Origin: Bombyx mori
Lineage: Eukaryota > Arthropoda > Insecta > Lepidoptera > Bombycidae
DNA: 64,000 nucleotides
Direction: 5' to 3'
Assembly (NCBI RefSeq): GCF_030269925.1
Contig: NC_085107.1
Location: forward strand, 13,888,001-13,952,000
Shown: positions 27,518 to 40,849 of the stretch, piece by piece
How the letters are laid out: each line of letters starts with the position of its first letter
Numbering within the stretch: the stretch's first letter is position 1
The notes under the pieces: model-generated
The model's input: the letters and a program-made list of their open reading frames with translations, nothing else
What the model was told of the DNA's origin: nothing
Databases searched by the model: none
Program-made: the position numbers and the translations under genes

Positions 27518-27808
27518 TTTTTTTTTATTGCTTAGATGGGAGGACGAGCTCACAGCCCACCTGGTGTTAAGTGGTTACTGAACCCAATAGACATCTACAA
27601 CGTAAGTGCGTCACCCACCTTGAGATATAAGTTCTAAGGTCTCAAGTATAGTTACAACAGCTACTCCTCCCTTCAAACCGAAACACATTTATTCTGCTTC
27701 ACGGTAGAAATAGGTAGGGTGGTGGTACCTACCCGCGCGGTCTCACAAGAGGTCCTACCACCAGTAATTACGCAAATTATAATTTTGCGGGTTTGATTTT
27801 TATTTCAT
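27518..27808 (-). mobile_element. Bm1 SINE, 5' truncated
   Basis: A T-run, then the reverse complement of the Bm1 tail and body up to 'gcgggtttgatttttattt'. The tRNA head and adjoining part are missing. Confidence 0.85.
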
Positions 27809-29697
27809 TTATTAAGGCTGGACATTATATTAACCCTACGCGTAGTATAGAGCGATACGATTATGCCGGTGCTCAACTCCCGCAAACCGGCCTTAATTAT
27901 TTCTAATAAAATACGTATGTACATAACTCATGTTCGGCTTTCTTTTAAGATGAAGAAATAGCAATACGAAATTCAAACTCGTTTAATTCGAAAATCAATA
28001 CGTTCAGTGCGTTATTGTAAGTTTAAATTGAAGCAAGCTGTACTTGCAAGTCACCGGTGCTTACTTTAGGCGTCGTAGAATTCGATATCTGAAAACGAAA
28101 TGGTAGATTTTTGTAAAACAAATTAGTTTGAATTTCAAATTCGTTAAAGAATGCTAAAGTACATTAAATAAAAATCATGGCAATATAATTACTCAAAAAT
28201 AACTAAAACCCAAAAGCATTACTTCAATGATATTTTGTAATGCTTTTATTTCATAAATTAGCAACCAGAATCATCAAGCAGCAGTAAGAAAGAAAACTTC
28301 ATAATCATATGAACGAGTCGTCGTGTCCTAAAGAATAAAGGGCCAGGCGTACTCGTATTAATTCATGCTATTAATGCGGTGTTGAAATTTTCGTAACCAA
28401 GTCTTATTTTTCCTAAGGAAATGTGTTAACTACATATGTGTTACAAAAAAATAAAATTAATTTATTTTCATAATTTACCACAGATAGAGCGTATTGTAAA
28501 GGGTAGGTACTGCCACCATGCTTAATAATGCCCTAAAGAAGTCACGAATTCCGGTTTGAAGAAAATCGATAATTATTAATTGAGGCCGTCAGCGCAAAAG
28601 TGGCCTAACCCACAATTCATATTCATGCTTATGTATTGCAATTTTTTTAAAACATTGTAAATTTTGATGCAAAATCGGCCTATCTCTAGTTTCAATCCAT
28701 AGACATAGACATAATAATATAATATGACTTTGCAAACATCATTTTAGCGCGTATTTATTTGCTTACGAAGAATTGTAAAGGTAAATTCGAACCTTATTAT
28801 CTCCATACTAGCTATGGTAAATTTAGGCCACTTTTATCAGACGAGCCGTAAGATCGTTCTGCCCATCAAAACAATAAAAGGAAAAAAACACATAATAATA
28901 TACCTAACTTTCGAAACATTCAACCGTCATTTTATCAAAGCGAATGGAATTCAATTAAACATCAACCACAAGTTAGTAGTCAGTGGAACAAGCGCGACTT
29001 TTCACCGTAAACATAATCCGCAAAATGTTAACAAGTTATAAAAATTATGAATTAACGTCGCCGTGACGAGGGTCCGGCGGCGGGAGAGCAGACGAACGGG
29101 GGAGGACAACAATAGGTGCTGCTCTAGGGTGCCCAATAAAAACTTGACAAATGGCGTTTCATAATCGCTTCGCATTCCGAGCTTCGTCACAGGGATCTAC
29201 GATTGTACTCCCCCACAAAATATGTCTGTCATATACGAATTACAGCGCTTAGTTAAAAATTCGTGGCCAGGTAACGTCGGCACCACAAGTTTAGTGCGAC
29301 TGCAACCACAATTACATAGGATCATCAGGTTTCAATCAGACACTTGCGGTCAGACATACAATACACTATCTGTTAACTCATTTGACCACACTATCACGAC
29401 ACTGCACTTAACAGACTTGATGGAAACTGCGGCTAGCGATTTGATTGAACTTACAATGTGACGGATATTGTTACAGGCGACAATGAAAATCATATTAACA
29501 AATTTAGTTCCTATGATTATTAACTAAACAATGAAAATAGTAAATTGTGACTTTATTTACTTCCACTAGTATATATGTATGTATGTATGACTGAAGAACG
29601 CTGCAAAACCTTCAAATGTAATGTGTACCTCGTGACAATAAATGAAGTGGTTTTTTTTGCCACGTTTATTAATTACTCTTACTACATATGCTGTTTT
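27809..29697. other. Intergenic; two small unassigned open frames and a decayed SINE
   Basis: A decayed Bm1-like patch lies at about 28498-28570. Plus-strand frames at 28814-29041 (75 codons) and 29222-29461 (79 codons, first ATG at 29222) have protein-like composition but no splice context or motif I know, and the sequence between them is full of stops. A GC-rich patch lies at 29055-29110. I do not call genes here. Confidence 0.35.
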
Positions 29698-29880
29698 ATT
29701 TTTTATTTTTTTATTGCTTTGATGGGTGGACGATCTCATAGCCCACCTGGTGTTAAGTGGTTACTAAAGCCCATAGACATCTAGGACGTAAATGCGCCAC
29801 CCACCTTGAGATATAAGTTCTAAGGTCTCAAGTATAGTTACAACGGCTTCAACAACGGTTACAACCCTTCAAACCGAACA
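29698..29880 (-). mobile_element. Bm1 SINE, 5' truncated
   Basis: T-run, 'attgctttgatgggtggacg' and the reverse Bm1 body to 'cccttcaaaccga'. A small internal duplication changes the 'acaacggct' part. Confidence 0.82.
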
Positions 29881-31009
29881 TATTTTACAAAACAAATGGT
29901 GTTTACCCATCTTAAATAATATCAGCGATTTTTTATATTTTTGAGTCGGTTTACTGTAGGTTCGTTCATTCCTGGTCATTTCGATTCGTTCAACATGACG
30001 TGTTATAACAATTTCAACGAAATGATTTCCTTAAATAGTTCTGGTTGTACTTTTAAAATCGGCTCACGTCCATACATTTATCTTATCGCCCTACAATCAC
30101 GGAACCCGAAGCTGCTTCAAAATTAACAGTGGTAGATCTTGTGCTTAAAATTTATTATGTTATAATGTGCTAAAAAATTATACTCTTGATTGCAACTGTG
30201 CGGTTTGACCAGAATCCGAAAATTCCAAAATATTAATTGGTCGACACTAAATACATTTTCAGATTTATTAGTGTGTTTGATATTAAAAATGATTTATTTT
30301 TTAATAATCTCCTCTTAGGTAATTATTAACTCCTTAGGTAATTATTAGTACTAAGCTTAATTAAAATAATAATAATTAAAAGACATTTTTAATACTCACA
30401 GTCTGGAACAATGCTAATATAAAGTGACGCCTGCTTAAATGGGATCATTTTATCTGCAATTCGCATATAGTACTGATACATTCGGATGAAAATTCTGACA
30501 CAACTTAAGAAGAGGGTTCCGAATGAAGAAGTCGATGGAGCAATGGTCTTACGCACATAAAACTCGAAAAGTCGTAAAGTAAGTCTCGGCACTATTATTA
30601 CGCGATAGTTTCGGTAAAGAATGCTTGTAATAAGGGTACGTTATTAGCCCTGCCAAAATATTGTGTCGAGTCACAGTGGCCCTCTCGCCTCGCTGCCTCC
30701 CTCACCTTCCTGCAATGTTATTAAAAATAATTTCTCATTTTTATTACCACTCCTTCGTGTAGTGGTTAGAGTAATAAATTACTGCTATTTTATTAGTAAA
30801 TACGAGTGAATTAATGTTCGGTAACAATGAGGCAAGATTTCATAGGAATTCGTTATGTGAGCTTTATAAGGCAATCAGAAACAATTCGTTAATTATGTAT
30901 TAAAATTAAAATTTTTTTTTAGCATAGCAATGTTGTTCGCGCTGCACCTTTTTGTGTTCGAAATCTTCAAGGCAACAGATAAACATCTGCACTGCTTAAA
31001 AAAAATTAT
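29881..31009. other. Intergenic, no gene seen
   Basis: No exon supported. A 15-base unit 'ccttaggtaattatta' occurs twice at about 30313-30348. A pyrimidine- and GC-rich patch lies at 30665-30715. Confidence 0.4.
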
Positions 31010-31123
31010 TTTTTTATTTATTGCTTAGATGTGTGGACGAGCTCACAGCCCACCGGGTGTTAAGTGGTTACTAGAGCCCATAGATATCTACAACGTAATT
31101 GCGGCACCCATCTTGAGATATAT
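31010..31123 (-). mobile_element. Bm1 SINE fragment (3' end)
   Basis: 'tttattgcttagatgtgtgg', 'gagctcacagcccacc' and the reverse Bm1 tail region up to 'cttgagatata'; the rest is missing. Confidence 0.8.
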
Positions 31124-31639
31124 GGAATCATATTCGTAGCAAGTCGTAGCAATTCGTAGCAACAAAAGTGTAACACAGATGTACAAGTAAGAGATTAAAA
31201 AAAAAACATGAAATGACATTGAAATATTCGTCGATCCTGTCACTGTTATATTCGTGAAAACTGCTAAAAATGTTTTATCGAATGTTATACAAACGGCTTA
31301 ACATTTGAATTGCAGATTTCAGATAAAAGAATAAAAATACGAATCACCGCCGGATCAATTTGTTTTCTCGTAAGCTTGGCGCTGGGAGTGGTCGTGCTCC
31401 GCCCCGTCTATATTTTATAAATTTTTACCTCTCTATCGCACTTCAATACTCAAACTACAACTTCAATAACGCATTAATCATTCTAAACATTTGCTTCTAA
31501 TACTTTATTTATTCTTAAATTGTCTTAAATGTGTTTTTTTTTTGTATTCATTAATAACTTATCGAGGAGCTCATGTTAGCGTAGATTCACTACGTCTGAA
31601 TGTAAATTTCTCGTTTCAAATTTCAAATAAGTTCAGGCG

Positions 31640-31927
31640 CCCTTTCTAAATATATTGTGAGCCGTTCTAGCCGTCTAGCGTTGCGGATAACGTACATTTC
31701 AGATGAGATTTAAAATTCATCGAAGCTTTGAGATAAATTGTGGCTCCGTAGAGACATTTTTCAGGGTGGCTGCTCGTTGTCGGTGTGCGGTAGGCGGGCG
31801 GGGCGTGTCGTGTTCGCGCCCGCCCAGCACCAGCGGCGGCAGTCCTCGATCGTCCGCCGCGCTGGGAACACATCCCTGGAGCTCTTCCCTCCGCAGTTCA
31901 CGTGAATTGTGACTCGAATTTTAACCG
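31640..31927 (+). promoter_or_regulatory. CpG-rich probable noncoding first exon and promoter region of the RNF220-like gene
   Basis: A strongly CpG-rich segment (densest at 31785-31870) ends in a perfect splice donor, 'ttaaccg|gtaagt', with the GT at 31928-31929. No long in-frame ATG reads through it. The next plus-strand exon with matching evidence is at 40835, which begins with a noncoding stretch before its ATG, so I infer this is the 5' UTR exon of that gene. The transcription start is not determined. Confidence 0.5.
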
Positions 31928-33049
31928 GTAAGTCATTTTTCGAATATTCTTCCATTCAGCTCAAAGTTTAACGAATTAATGAATTATGACGTTTTATTAT
32001 TAAAATTCTCAAAAACAAATCTAAAGGGTAAATATTTAAAGCTGTATTTTTTATTATTAAATTAAAATTAGGTGATTTCTAAAATTTATTGTTTCTTAAA
32101 TATCAGAGTACCTATGTGATTTTTTGTTGACGTTACATTAATTTTAGGCGCAAAATGTAGTACTACTATTTAGTAAAAATCTATAGAATGGATTTTGTTA
32201 CGATTTATTAAATATAGACAAAATCTTAGATGTGTATAATTAAATTTTCTAACAATTTTAAATACGTAAAACTCTCTTTCAATTTAAAGATAAAGTGAGA
32301 ACAATTTTTATATATTTAATTGACAGTTGTATAGGTATCTGGTTATCGCAAGTGGCGGGTAAGTACGAACATGTAGCTTTAATACATCACCGTCAGTTTG
32401 TGGTCCTTTATGTATATTTATTTGTACCTGACAATTTTTTTGAGTCCTTGCGATAGGTGCGATGTAAGCCGCACGGGCTGGCATCCCTTGCTTTTTATTA
32501 CCACTAAAAATAATGCATTCCCATTTATTGAAATATATGTATCTATGATTCACATAAAATCACCTAGTATCAGGTAGGTCACGAGCTGTAGTTCAAAGTA
32601 ATATATAAATGTTTATGTAATTTATAAATTAATATATGTCGTGAATAAACATTGAAATACCGAAACCAGAAATCAAACCGAAATTCGTTGTTTGTGAGTT
32701 TTTGTAAGTGTATCTATGCCAATATGGAAAGATATAGGCAGAGAGCTATACTTTTTATTTACGATTTTAGACGAAAGTGTATTGACTGATTGACATTATT
32801 TAAAAAAAAAACGTGTGAATGCCGGACAACGTATATTGAAGGGCGCCGTAGTTAGAATGTTGAATGAATTTTAAGTTTCATAATTATTTTATCTCGTATC
32901 AAACTAATTAACGTTGAAAGTTTTGTAAGCTCCGTATTCTCCAATTTCGTCAGAACCATCCAAGTTGCAATATTGTGGAATAGTTTATATACAATAGTTT
33001 TTTTTTGTAAATATATGTATATGCTATTTGTATTGTAAGCTTGATGGTT
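31928..33049. other. First part of intron 1, no further feature seen
   Basis: AT-rich with no exon. A short patch at 32560-32590 ('tcaggtaggtcacgagct') faintly resembles the Bm1 tail. Confidence 0.35.
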
Positions 33050-33260
33050 CCGTATTTATGTCGCGAAGCACTCATACATTTCGGTTTGGGGATTGGGTCA
33101 TCTATCATTCAAGGCATTTGTGATTTCGACCTCGTGTTTTAAGGTGAGTGGTGCCATTCACGGTGTGATATAATATGGTGTGATATAATATGGTGTGATA
33201 TAATAAGGTGTGAGATAGGTGCCATTCACGGTGTGATGTGTGTATATGGGCTCCGTAAGA
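33050..33260 (+). mobile_element. Decayed Bm1-like copy carrying a short tandem repeat
   Basis: 'gtcgcgaagcactcatac', 'atttcggtttggggattggg' and 'tatgggctcc' keep Bm1 order. Between them a unit of about 15 bases, 'ggtgtgatataatat', occurs about three times, bounded by two copies of 'gtgccattcacggtgtgat' at about 33149 and 33220. Confidence 0.5.
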
Positions 33261-36200
33261 TTATTACTTGTTTCATTTGATTATTCAATGAAATTATTTT
33301 TATAAAATATTCTCCTAAATCATGGAGAAAAAAATACGAACAGATAAAATTCGAGCCTTGCGCCTTAAAACTTAAAACATAATTAAAATATTTTAACTAG
33401 GGATTTGAACATGGGCTTTGAATTTTTACTATGTTATGCTACGATGCTATTTAGAATATTTTCAATTTCAGGCATCCGACATAACAGTTATTGTGAATTT
33501 CATATTTAAGGCGTCGGAATCGCGCCGGTGTCCATTATGGTAGTTAACGTAGGATGATTAATTAATATTATTATAATCAGATAGTGAGTAATATGTAACA
33601 AAGCAAATTATCAGTATCTAAAGTGACGCGGTTATTTGAAATTTTATTCAATCACATTTATTCTCATTTTACTGTAGTTGATTTTGGAATCACCGTAATA
33701 AATATAGTTTCATAAAAATGTAGTTAATGCCATACCATCTATTTAAATCAAAGGCTTCATAGGTGTTATCGGAATTGTTTTGATAGTTTAAATTGTTTTT
33801 AATAGACTTCAAGAGGAGGCCCATAATTCGGCACGGACAAATGAGCACATATGCTCCCGGCTCATGTCGCGGTTCCCGGTTTCGTAAGATTGTATTATCA
33901 TTAATACAGCCGATGACAGTCACCGATCCTTCTAATTTAACGGCTCCTACAGCAAGAATAATAAATACAACTGTTTGTCTATAAGGTTTAGTTATGGACG
34001 TTTCTTAACTAGAGGATATGGTTATTGGCGCATTTAACCAAATCTAACGACGTGCTTTTTTAAAATTTACTCTTTCTGTCTATACATTTTTTGCCTGGGC
34101 TAATCTTCGAATTGCCTCTGACGAAACTTTTATTAGCAAACAGGTAATTTCTTCGCAAAGTATTATTATAGCCTACTTTATCTCGGAAATATTTAGGGTA
34201 CCTTAGAATTTTAAAAAGGGGTTCCGCACTCGACGCTAAGCTAAATAAAATGCGGCGCTAATTACCGATGAATAAATGTTTTCTTTCGATTTTTTGCATT
34301 CAGAAATTCGTTTCACATAATTTTATCAGACCATTTTTTCGAATTTTCTAATGTGATATTAGTTATTTTGTGTTTTCATTTTTTTGTTTTTGTTTTAACT
34401 AAAACTAATCGCAATTTTACAGCTTTACCTGGCACAGTTCGGGAACAAATATGGACCGCAAACTATTTAGTATTATTAAATGGTAACTATTTTCAATTTA
34501 ATCATTACAGCAATGCGAAAGTGATTTGTAAATATTTGTAAAGGTTTTGGTTATATCTAGCTTCCTATATTGTTGAATAAAAAACATTTTATCTCCTTAC
34601 AACTAAATAAAATATTATTAGTACTGAGAATTACTAAATATAGCTAAATATGTATATACGCTTCTTATTAATACATTTAATGTTTGTTAGAACGAAAGAC
34701 ACAAGCGGTACTATACCTGAAACCAATACCAAACTATGTCCGAAGCTCCAAAACCAATTGTACAAAGTTTAAACTGAATCGGATAACGGCGCGCAAATGC
34801 ACAGAACACGTACAAACAAAGTTACATATAAGTGTATATTTTTACATTCGATTGTGGTGACTGCCTTCAGAAAGCGCGGTGTGGCCTGAAGGATAAAACG
34901 CACAGTGCCTACGTCTTAAGCGCACTCAGCGACTCCCCTGCACTCTTACACCCGACGTCCGATCTCTGTCCGAGGTCAAAACCCGGTCAGAGTAAGGGGG
35001 TTCCCGCGGTCAACACCAGGGCTACCACAACCTCGCTTACCAATTTCTTCATTGAACTACAGTTACGCGTTAGGGTTCGAAGGGTTTGGATAAACATTAT
35101 ACAATGTCCTTAAGACTTAGACGTTGTGTTTTAGTGGCTGCATACAAGTTTGTGTTGCCCTTAGTAATAAACACCCCGACTCCGTTACACATATAGCGTA
35201 ACGAAGAAATTCAATTAAAATGTCTTCATGGAAGCTTCGTGTCACAGTTCATTCAATAAATAAGAAGATCGGCATTCATTAGTTATTAAAAAAGAAAATG
35301 TAATTTTGCCAAACATGTATGAATATATCTGATTGAACTATAAAATGTATGATGAGTAAATATGAATAGGGTCCGGTATGACGTGTAGGCAGTCGTACAG
35401 ATACGTTGGCTTGAGATATTGGCTTGAGACGCCTATTAGAGCTAATAACAAAATATTTAATCGGCACTATTATTAATTATTAATGCAAGAAAGAAAAAAA
35501 TAGCATATCAAGGCACCGCAAACGGTGATTTGGAACAAGTTTTCCATATTTTCCAAATCGTAGATTAATTACATAAGAACTGCCATTAATGTCGGCTTCG
35601 CGTATTTTATTGATGTCTCGACCTCTTATTATTGGATATATTTTAAAACAGTAAAAAAATCCTAAAAATTGGTACATAGCTATATAGATTCGAAATATTC
35701 TATTTGAAATCTTGAAACAATCGGTATGGACTTCGATGTTAAAGTTTAAAAATAAATTTAATTGCATGCTTTATCCGCCGACACGCCATTGTAGGCAATG
35801 ATTCTTATCGTCGGACTTATTGAAAAAGGGGGCCAAATTCCTACAACGCATAAATCAGGAGAGAAACTTATTTCTTTTCACTAAATCGCTACGTCTTTTT
35901 TATTACCCGATAGCCAATATATTGAAGACGAAAATTAAAACAAAATTTGTAACACTTTTGAAAATCTTTTTTTTTTCTTCATAGCACGTTTATTTCTTGG
36001 GTGTACCTATATTAAACAAAATATGACAAACGCAAATCGAATCGAAATATTAGAACTAACATTCTAAAGTATTATTAAATTTTAATATGAAAATCGTACA
36101 GTAGAATAAACGTACAAATTTCTGTACTATATGAAATTGATAAATTAAAAAAAAAAATAATTAAAAAGTAAATATAAAATATAAAAGAATGTGTATTTGT

Positions 36201-36730
36201 GTACTCCGAAACGGCTGGATCCATTTCTATGATTTCATGATCTCAGATTTGCCTAGCGGGTGATCCTGTAATGTTTGGCATCGATTTCAGTGATGTTTCA
36301 TTTTGGAGTTTTCCTTATTTTTCAGGATACGGTGTATGTGATAGAAGAATACTGTACAAAATCTACCGGAACGCTTTTATAATATTAACGATAGTCACGG
36401 CGGAGCGTTATCGCTTTTTACAATTAAGCGCTTCACATTATAATCATTCGTCAAAATATTAATACCATAATTTGATAATAAATTTATTTCGAAGCAAACA
36501 AGTTCCACTTTAACATGTTCGATGTTTACTTTATGATCGTTACTCACTTTGTATGAAATGTAAACTGGTACAGAAATCGTGCACCGCCTGTATCATTTCA
36601 TAACGTTTACTCATCGTGTGTTTATCGTCTACGTTTCCGCCCATACTATTCTTTTCGTAGTGTTTACACGTAACGACAATAGAATAGATGGTTGTTCGTA
36701 ACGTACTCCAACTGTTCCTTGGTAGGGGTT
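33261..36730. other. Intron 1 sequence, no exon seen
   Basis: No supported exon. At 34870-35020 a GC-rich patch contains 'gtggcctgaaggataaaacg', close to the Bm1 A-box segment, but no typical Bm1 body follows. Confidence 0.35.
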
Positions 36731-37300
36731 AGGGTTGTCATGTAAGGCAAGTGCAATTCATTTCAATCGCCTTGTAATTTCATTCAGATTTATTTTGTCT
36801 TAATTGATTTTGTTCGTATTCAGATAAGGCTTGCAGAAATTTCTCAATTCTGAGTAGGCACAAGTATGGCCTGTAGAATATCTTGCTTTGGGAGCTTCTT
36901 ACCGCTGAATTTCAAAGTAACAATTATAAAATTAATAACCCTTCGGTTTAACAGTAACACACAGATTAAATATGTGCATGGCTAAAGTATCTTTTTAATA
37001 TTTCCATTAATATTTAGGGTTGGCATGTAAGGCAAGTGCAATTCATTTCAATCGCCTTGTAATTTCATTCAGATTTATTTTGTCTTAATTGATTTTGTTC
37101 GTATTCAGATAAGGCTTGCAGAAATTTCTCAATTCTGAGTAGGCACAGGTATGGCCTGTAGAATATCTTACCTTGGGGGCTTCTCACCTCTGAATTTCAA
37201 AGTACCAATTATGAAATTAATAGCCGTTCAGTTTAACAGTAACACATAGATTAAATGTGTATGGCGTTTTTAAAGTACCATTTTAATATTTTATCAATTA
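36731..37300 (+). repeat. Tandem duplication, two 285-bp units
   Basis: Unit 1 (36731-37015) and unit 2 (37016 to about 37300) both start 'agggttgtcatg' or 'agggttggcatg' and stay nearly identical for about 160 bases, then diverge with point changes and small indels toward the end. There is no coding signal. Confidence 0.9.
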
Positions 37301-37429
37301 AATGTTTACTTTTTTTATATACCTTAGCTATTGTGTTTTTAGAAATTATATTTAAATACGATTATCGATAAAGTTGATTATTGAAAACATGAATAAAACA
37401 ACATTTTCTGAAAATAAATCGTACCTAGA

Positions 37430-37555
37430 TCGATTTATTGGCCCCCAAATCTAAATTTTATGAAAATCGTTAGAGCCGTTTCCGAGATTCAGATTGTATA
37501 TATATACAAGAATTGCTCGTTTAAAGATATAAGATATTATATGTATCTCTAGTCG
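37430..37555 (+). mobile_element. LINE-like 3' end
   Basis: 'aaaatcgttagagccgtttc', 'cgagattcagattgtatata' and 'caagaattgctcg' are typical of the common lepidopteran LINE tail in which a 'rouped' conserved 3' UTR ends in TATA repeats. Assignment is from memory. Confidence 0.4.
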
Positions 37556-37984
37556 TTTTCTCGAGGAAACAGACACATCTAACACGGAATAAACCTAAGC
37601 ACATTGTGGTCACCGTCTGTGTCAGCACAACGCTCCTATGCTCAAAGGAGTACTGTTTGCCCTTAGATTGATTACAGATACGACACTTAACTTGTTACGC
37701 CAATGTTGCCCGACTAATTGACGGTCAAACGGCTTGCATATCTACATGCTGCACGGGGCAGTGCTAATTACATGCCCGACCGAACTGATTGCGCACATGT
37801 GTTGGTCGATGTCGCGTATGTAATTACACAATATGAAACTAATTTGTTTGTGCAAAACTAACCCTGTCAGCGAAACGGTTGCCTGATATGATGGAAAGTA
37901 TCTATATTTTCGAAACACGAATGAACGGGAAATATTTTTTGTAATAGAGGAAATAATTTAATAAATTAATAATTATAAATTAAT

Positions 37985-38110
37985 GACTAGCGGCCCGCTC
38001 CGGCTCCGCTCGGGTCTTCAACAAAAATTTCAACGGTATTTGACGTTGTTTTTTTTAAAAATAAAACAATACTTATTGCTGCATATCATTGCATGCATGC
38101 ATGATCTAAT
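37985..38110. mobile_element. Repeat fragment, class uncertain
   Basis: 'gactagcggcccgctccggc' followed by 'atttcaacggtatttgacg' recalls interspersed repeats of moths, but the element type is not clear and no boundaries were found. Confidence 0.3.
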
Positions 38111-38667
38111 AGTACAATCCTAATTAATATATGAATGCACGTGAATTAAGTACAATAGTTTTTAGAAATCAGTTTTTTATGTAAATTTCGTACAGTTGAG
38201 ACGCTTATTCAAACCTCAAGAATTAGCAGGACCTAAAAAAATACCTATAAATGAAAATGCGTCTTAGATCTGGAAGTCGAGAGTAAATTGTATACTATTC
38301 TATCTTCCTTGATGCAAATGAATCGAATCAATACCTTGATATCGGGACTATAATTAAATTAGGTCTTAATGTAACCAGAATCGTTGAGCATTGAATGTCG
38401 TATTCATGCATATAATGTAATCAAGCATTCTGTAGCGACATACGGTTAATTTGACAATTAACAACAATAGGCATGATCGTACGTGCCTATTATAGTCACC
38501 TATTCTACAAGTACGATACTTTATAATATTTTTTAATGAAAACAAATATGATTTGGTGTGTGATTGAAATTTAATATTTTAGAGGAGATTATTAAGTTAT
38601 TGATTAACTTAATATATTAATAATGTTATTGTTAAGGTTTTCTACATTATTAGTGGTATTGCTGAAG

Positions 38668-38845
38668 GTTTCTGCTCATATCTGCAGCGAAGCAATCATG
38701 TGTTGCGATTTGAAAGGTGAGACAACCGCTATGTGATTAATGTTTCAAACTCGTGATTAAATTTTTGGGTGGCGGTATTCGCGTTGCGGTTTCTATGGGT
38801 TCTGGTAGTCACCTTGAACCAGGTGGGCTGTGAGTTGAGGAGTTG
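38668..38845 (+). mobile_element. Decayed Bm1-like copy
   Basis: 'atctgcagcgaagcaatcat', 'gatttgaaaggtgagacaac' and 'ggttctggtagtcacctt' keep Bm1 order with many substitutions, ending near 'gtgggctgtgagttg'. Confidence 0.55.
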
Positions 38846-39963
38846 AGTATTTTAACAAAGGTTAATTAGGTTCACCATTTAGGAGACTTGCCCACATTGA
38901 GCCTTCGGGTGCGCAGTCACCATTCAAACACTATTCTGCTCTAGTGGCTATCTGTTCTACTCCACTCTTAGAAAACATCGGAAAAATTCGCGGAATGGCT
39001 GTGGAGAATCGACTGTTTTGCAACACTTTGGGAAGGCATATTCCGCTTCATTCATTTCGCCGATGATGACGTTCATACCAATTCAGTTCATCCGGCTTAC
39101 ACCACTTCAAGAACACAGCAACTTAACTCAAGATCGTGCAATTGTATTAAGAATAATCGAAGTTTTTGACAACTTCTTCACTCATAGTAAGTCACTTCCA
39201 CAGCCAGATTTAAATAAATGAAGTTATAGTTTGAAAACTAAATATTTGACACCAAACCAAACTAAATAGAAAAGTATTTTTTATCCTTATAATCACTAAT
39301 ATACAAGATAAGAAAATCATGACTACCGTTCGTCCTTGACAGGAGCGGACATTTTCAAGTTAATCGGATATCTTAAAAAATACTTTGAAACATTTCATTG
39401 CATAGATAAATTTGCATAGATACACGTCAAGCCTTAACAATCTATTGAAAAGAACTGGATCTGGAACAATATCGGACACTAGCTTCAAATATCTTTGCAA
39501 TGTAAGAAGAATATTAATTGAATTCTAAATTCTTTCTTGCGTTCAAACAATCATTCTGTTTTTTGGAGTTTTTGTAAAAAGCATTATGTTCGCTTGTTAT
39601 TATTACAGTGCGATGACCAGTAGTCGCGTCCCGGACACGTCCGCCTTCTTATTGTTCAGCTGACCACACAACGACGCGATTACGATCTCTATTAAAATAA
39701 ACACTTGTTCCATACCAATGTGTTTCAACTCTCTTTAAGCACCACTTACACAGTTTTTTTTTGGCGTGTGTTTGTTTTGATGATGCCGTTTGTAAACGAA
39801 CTTTTTTCTGTGAATCAGTAACAATAAACATTGCGTTTATCGATGCGGTTTCGGTTGTTTGATTGATCGATAAAATTAGTGGTAGCGTTCGGAATGTCAT
39901 AGATAATTTTACTTGCTGTTCGGTTGGACGATAACCTGTCTTTCTTCAAAGCAAACAAAGTTT
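38846..39963. other. Intron 1 sequence; one weak exon candidate
   Basis: A frame ending at 39189 is followed by a perfect donor-like 'a|gtaagt' (GT at 39190-39191), but its protein has no recognisable motif and no partner exon with a matching phase was found, so I do not call it. Confidence 0.3.
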
Positions 39964-40404
39964 GAAGTCGTCGTGGCCTAAAGGATAAGACGTCCGGTGC
40001 ATTCGTATGTAGCGATGCACTGGTGTTCGAATCCCGCAGGTGGGTACCAATTTTTCTGATAAAATACGTACTTAACAAATGTTCACGGTTGACTTCCACG
40101 GTGAAGGAATAACATCGTGTAATAAAAATCAAACCCGCAAAATTATAATTTGCGTAATCACTGGTGGTAGGACCTCTTGTGAGTCCGCACGGGTAAGTAC
40201 CACCACCCCGCCTATTTCTGCCGTGAAGCAGTAATACGTTTCGGTTTGTAGGGTGGGGTAGCCGTTGTAACTATACTGAGACCTTAGAACTTATATCTCA
40301 AGGTGTGTGGCGCATTTACATTGCAGATGTCTATGGGCTCCAGTAACCACTTAACACCAGGTGGGCTGCGAGTTCGTCCACCCACCTAAGCAATAAAAAA
40401 AAAA
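39964..40404 (+). mobile_element. Bm1 SINE, full length
   Basis: Complete from 'gaagtcgtcgtggcctaaag' (A box) through 'tgttcgaatcccgc' (B box) and the body to 'cacctaagcaataaaa' and the A-tail; about 441 bp with few substitutions, so relatively young. It lies about 430 bp before the first coding exon of the RNF220-like gene. Confidence 0.92.
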
Positions 40405-40849
40405 GTTAGGGAAAATAGTCATTTGTAGTATAATTCTAATGAATATGAATAATGACGTTTATTTTAGATATGTACAAATAAATATTCCAAATACGACATA
40501 AAAATATATTTACTGTCATTATTTAAAGCTTATATTGATTTCAATGTAGAAAAAAAAACGTAAAAATATTGTTCTGTTTTATTAGCGTCGTGCGTGTTTG
40601 GCAGTCAGATTCACCTGTCGGGAATTGATTTCCGTTTTTCAGTGAACAATGCTGCACGACTCTTCTCGTTTATAAAAAAAAAAAAGTTATTAAACTATCA
40701 ACAGAATTGAGGCGTATTGTTTTGTTTTCCTCTTATGGTAATTTCCGATTTTAATTCGTATTTATGTACATGTTTGACCGAAGATAATTTATTGTGTTTC
40801 TACTGTCAATCTATTAATGACAATTATTTTACAGAAACCCTGAATCACG

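Noticed and set aside
38895..39189. Open frame with a perfect GTAAGT donor at its end
   Set aside because: No recognisable protein motif, no acceptor with matching phase and no partner exon; the transcript model of the RNF220-like gene works without it.
39649..40132. Minus-strand frames of 83 and 105 codons
   Set aside because: They run into the full-length Bm1 at 39964-40404, and the same peptide recurs at other Bm1 heads; repeat-derived, not a gene.
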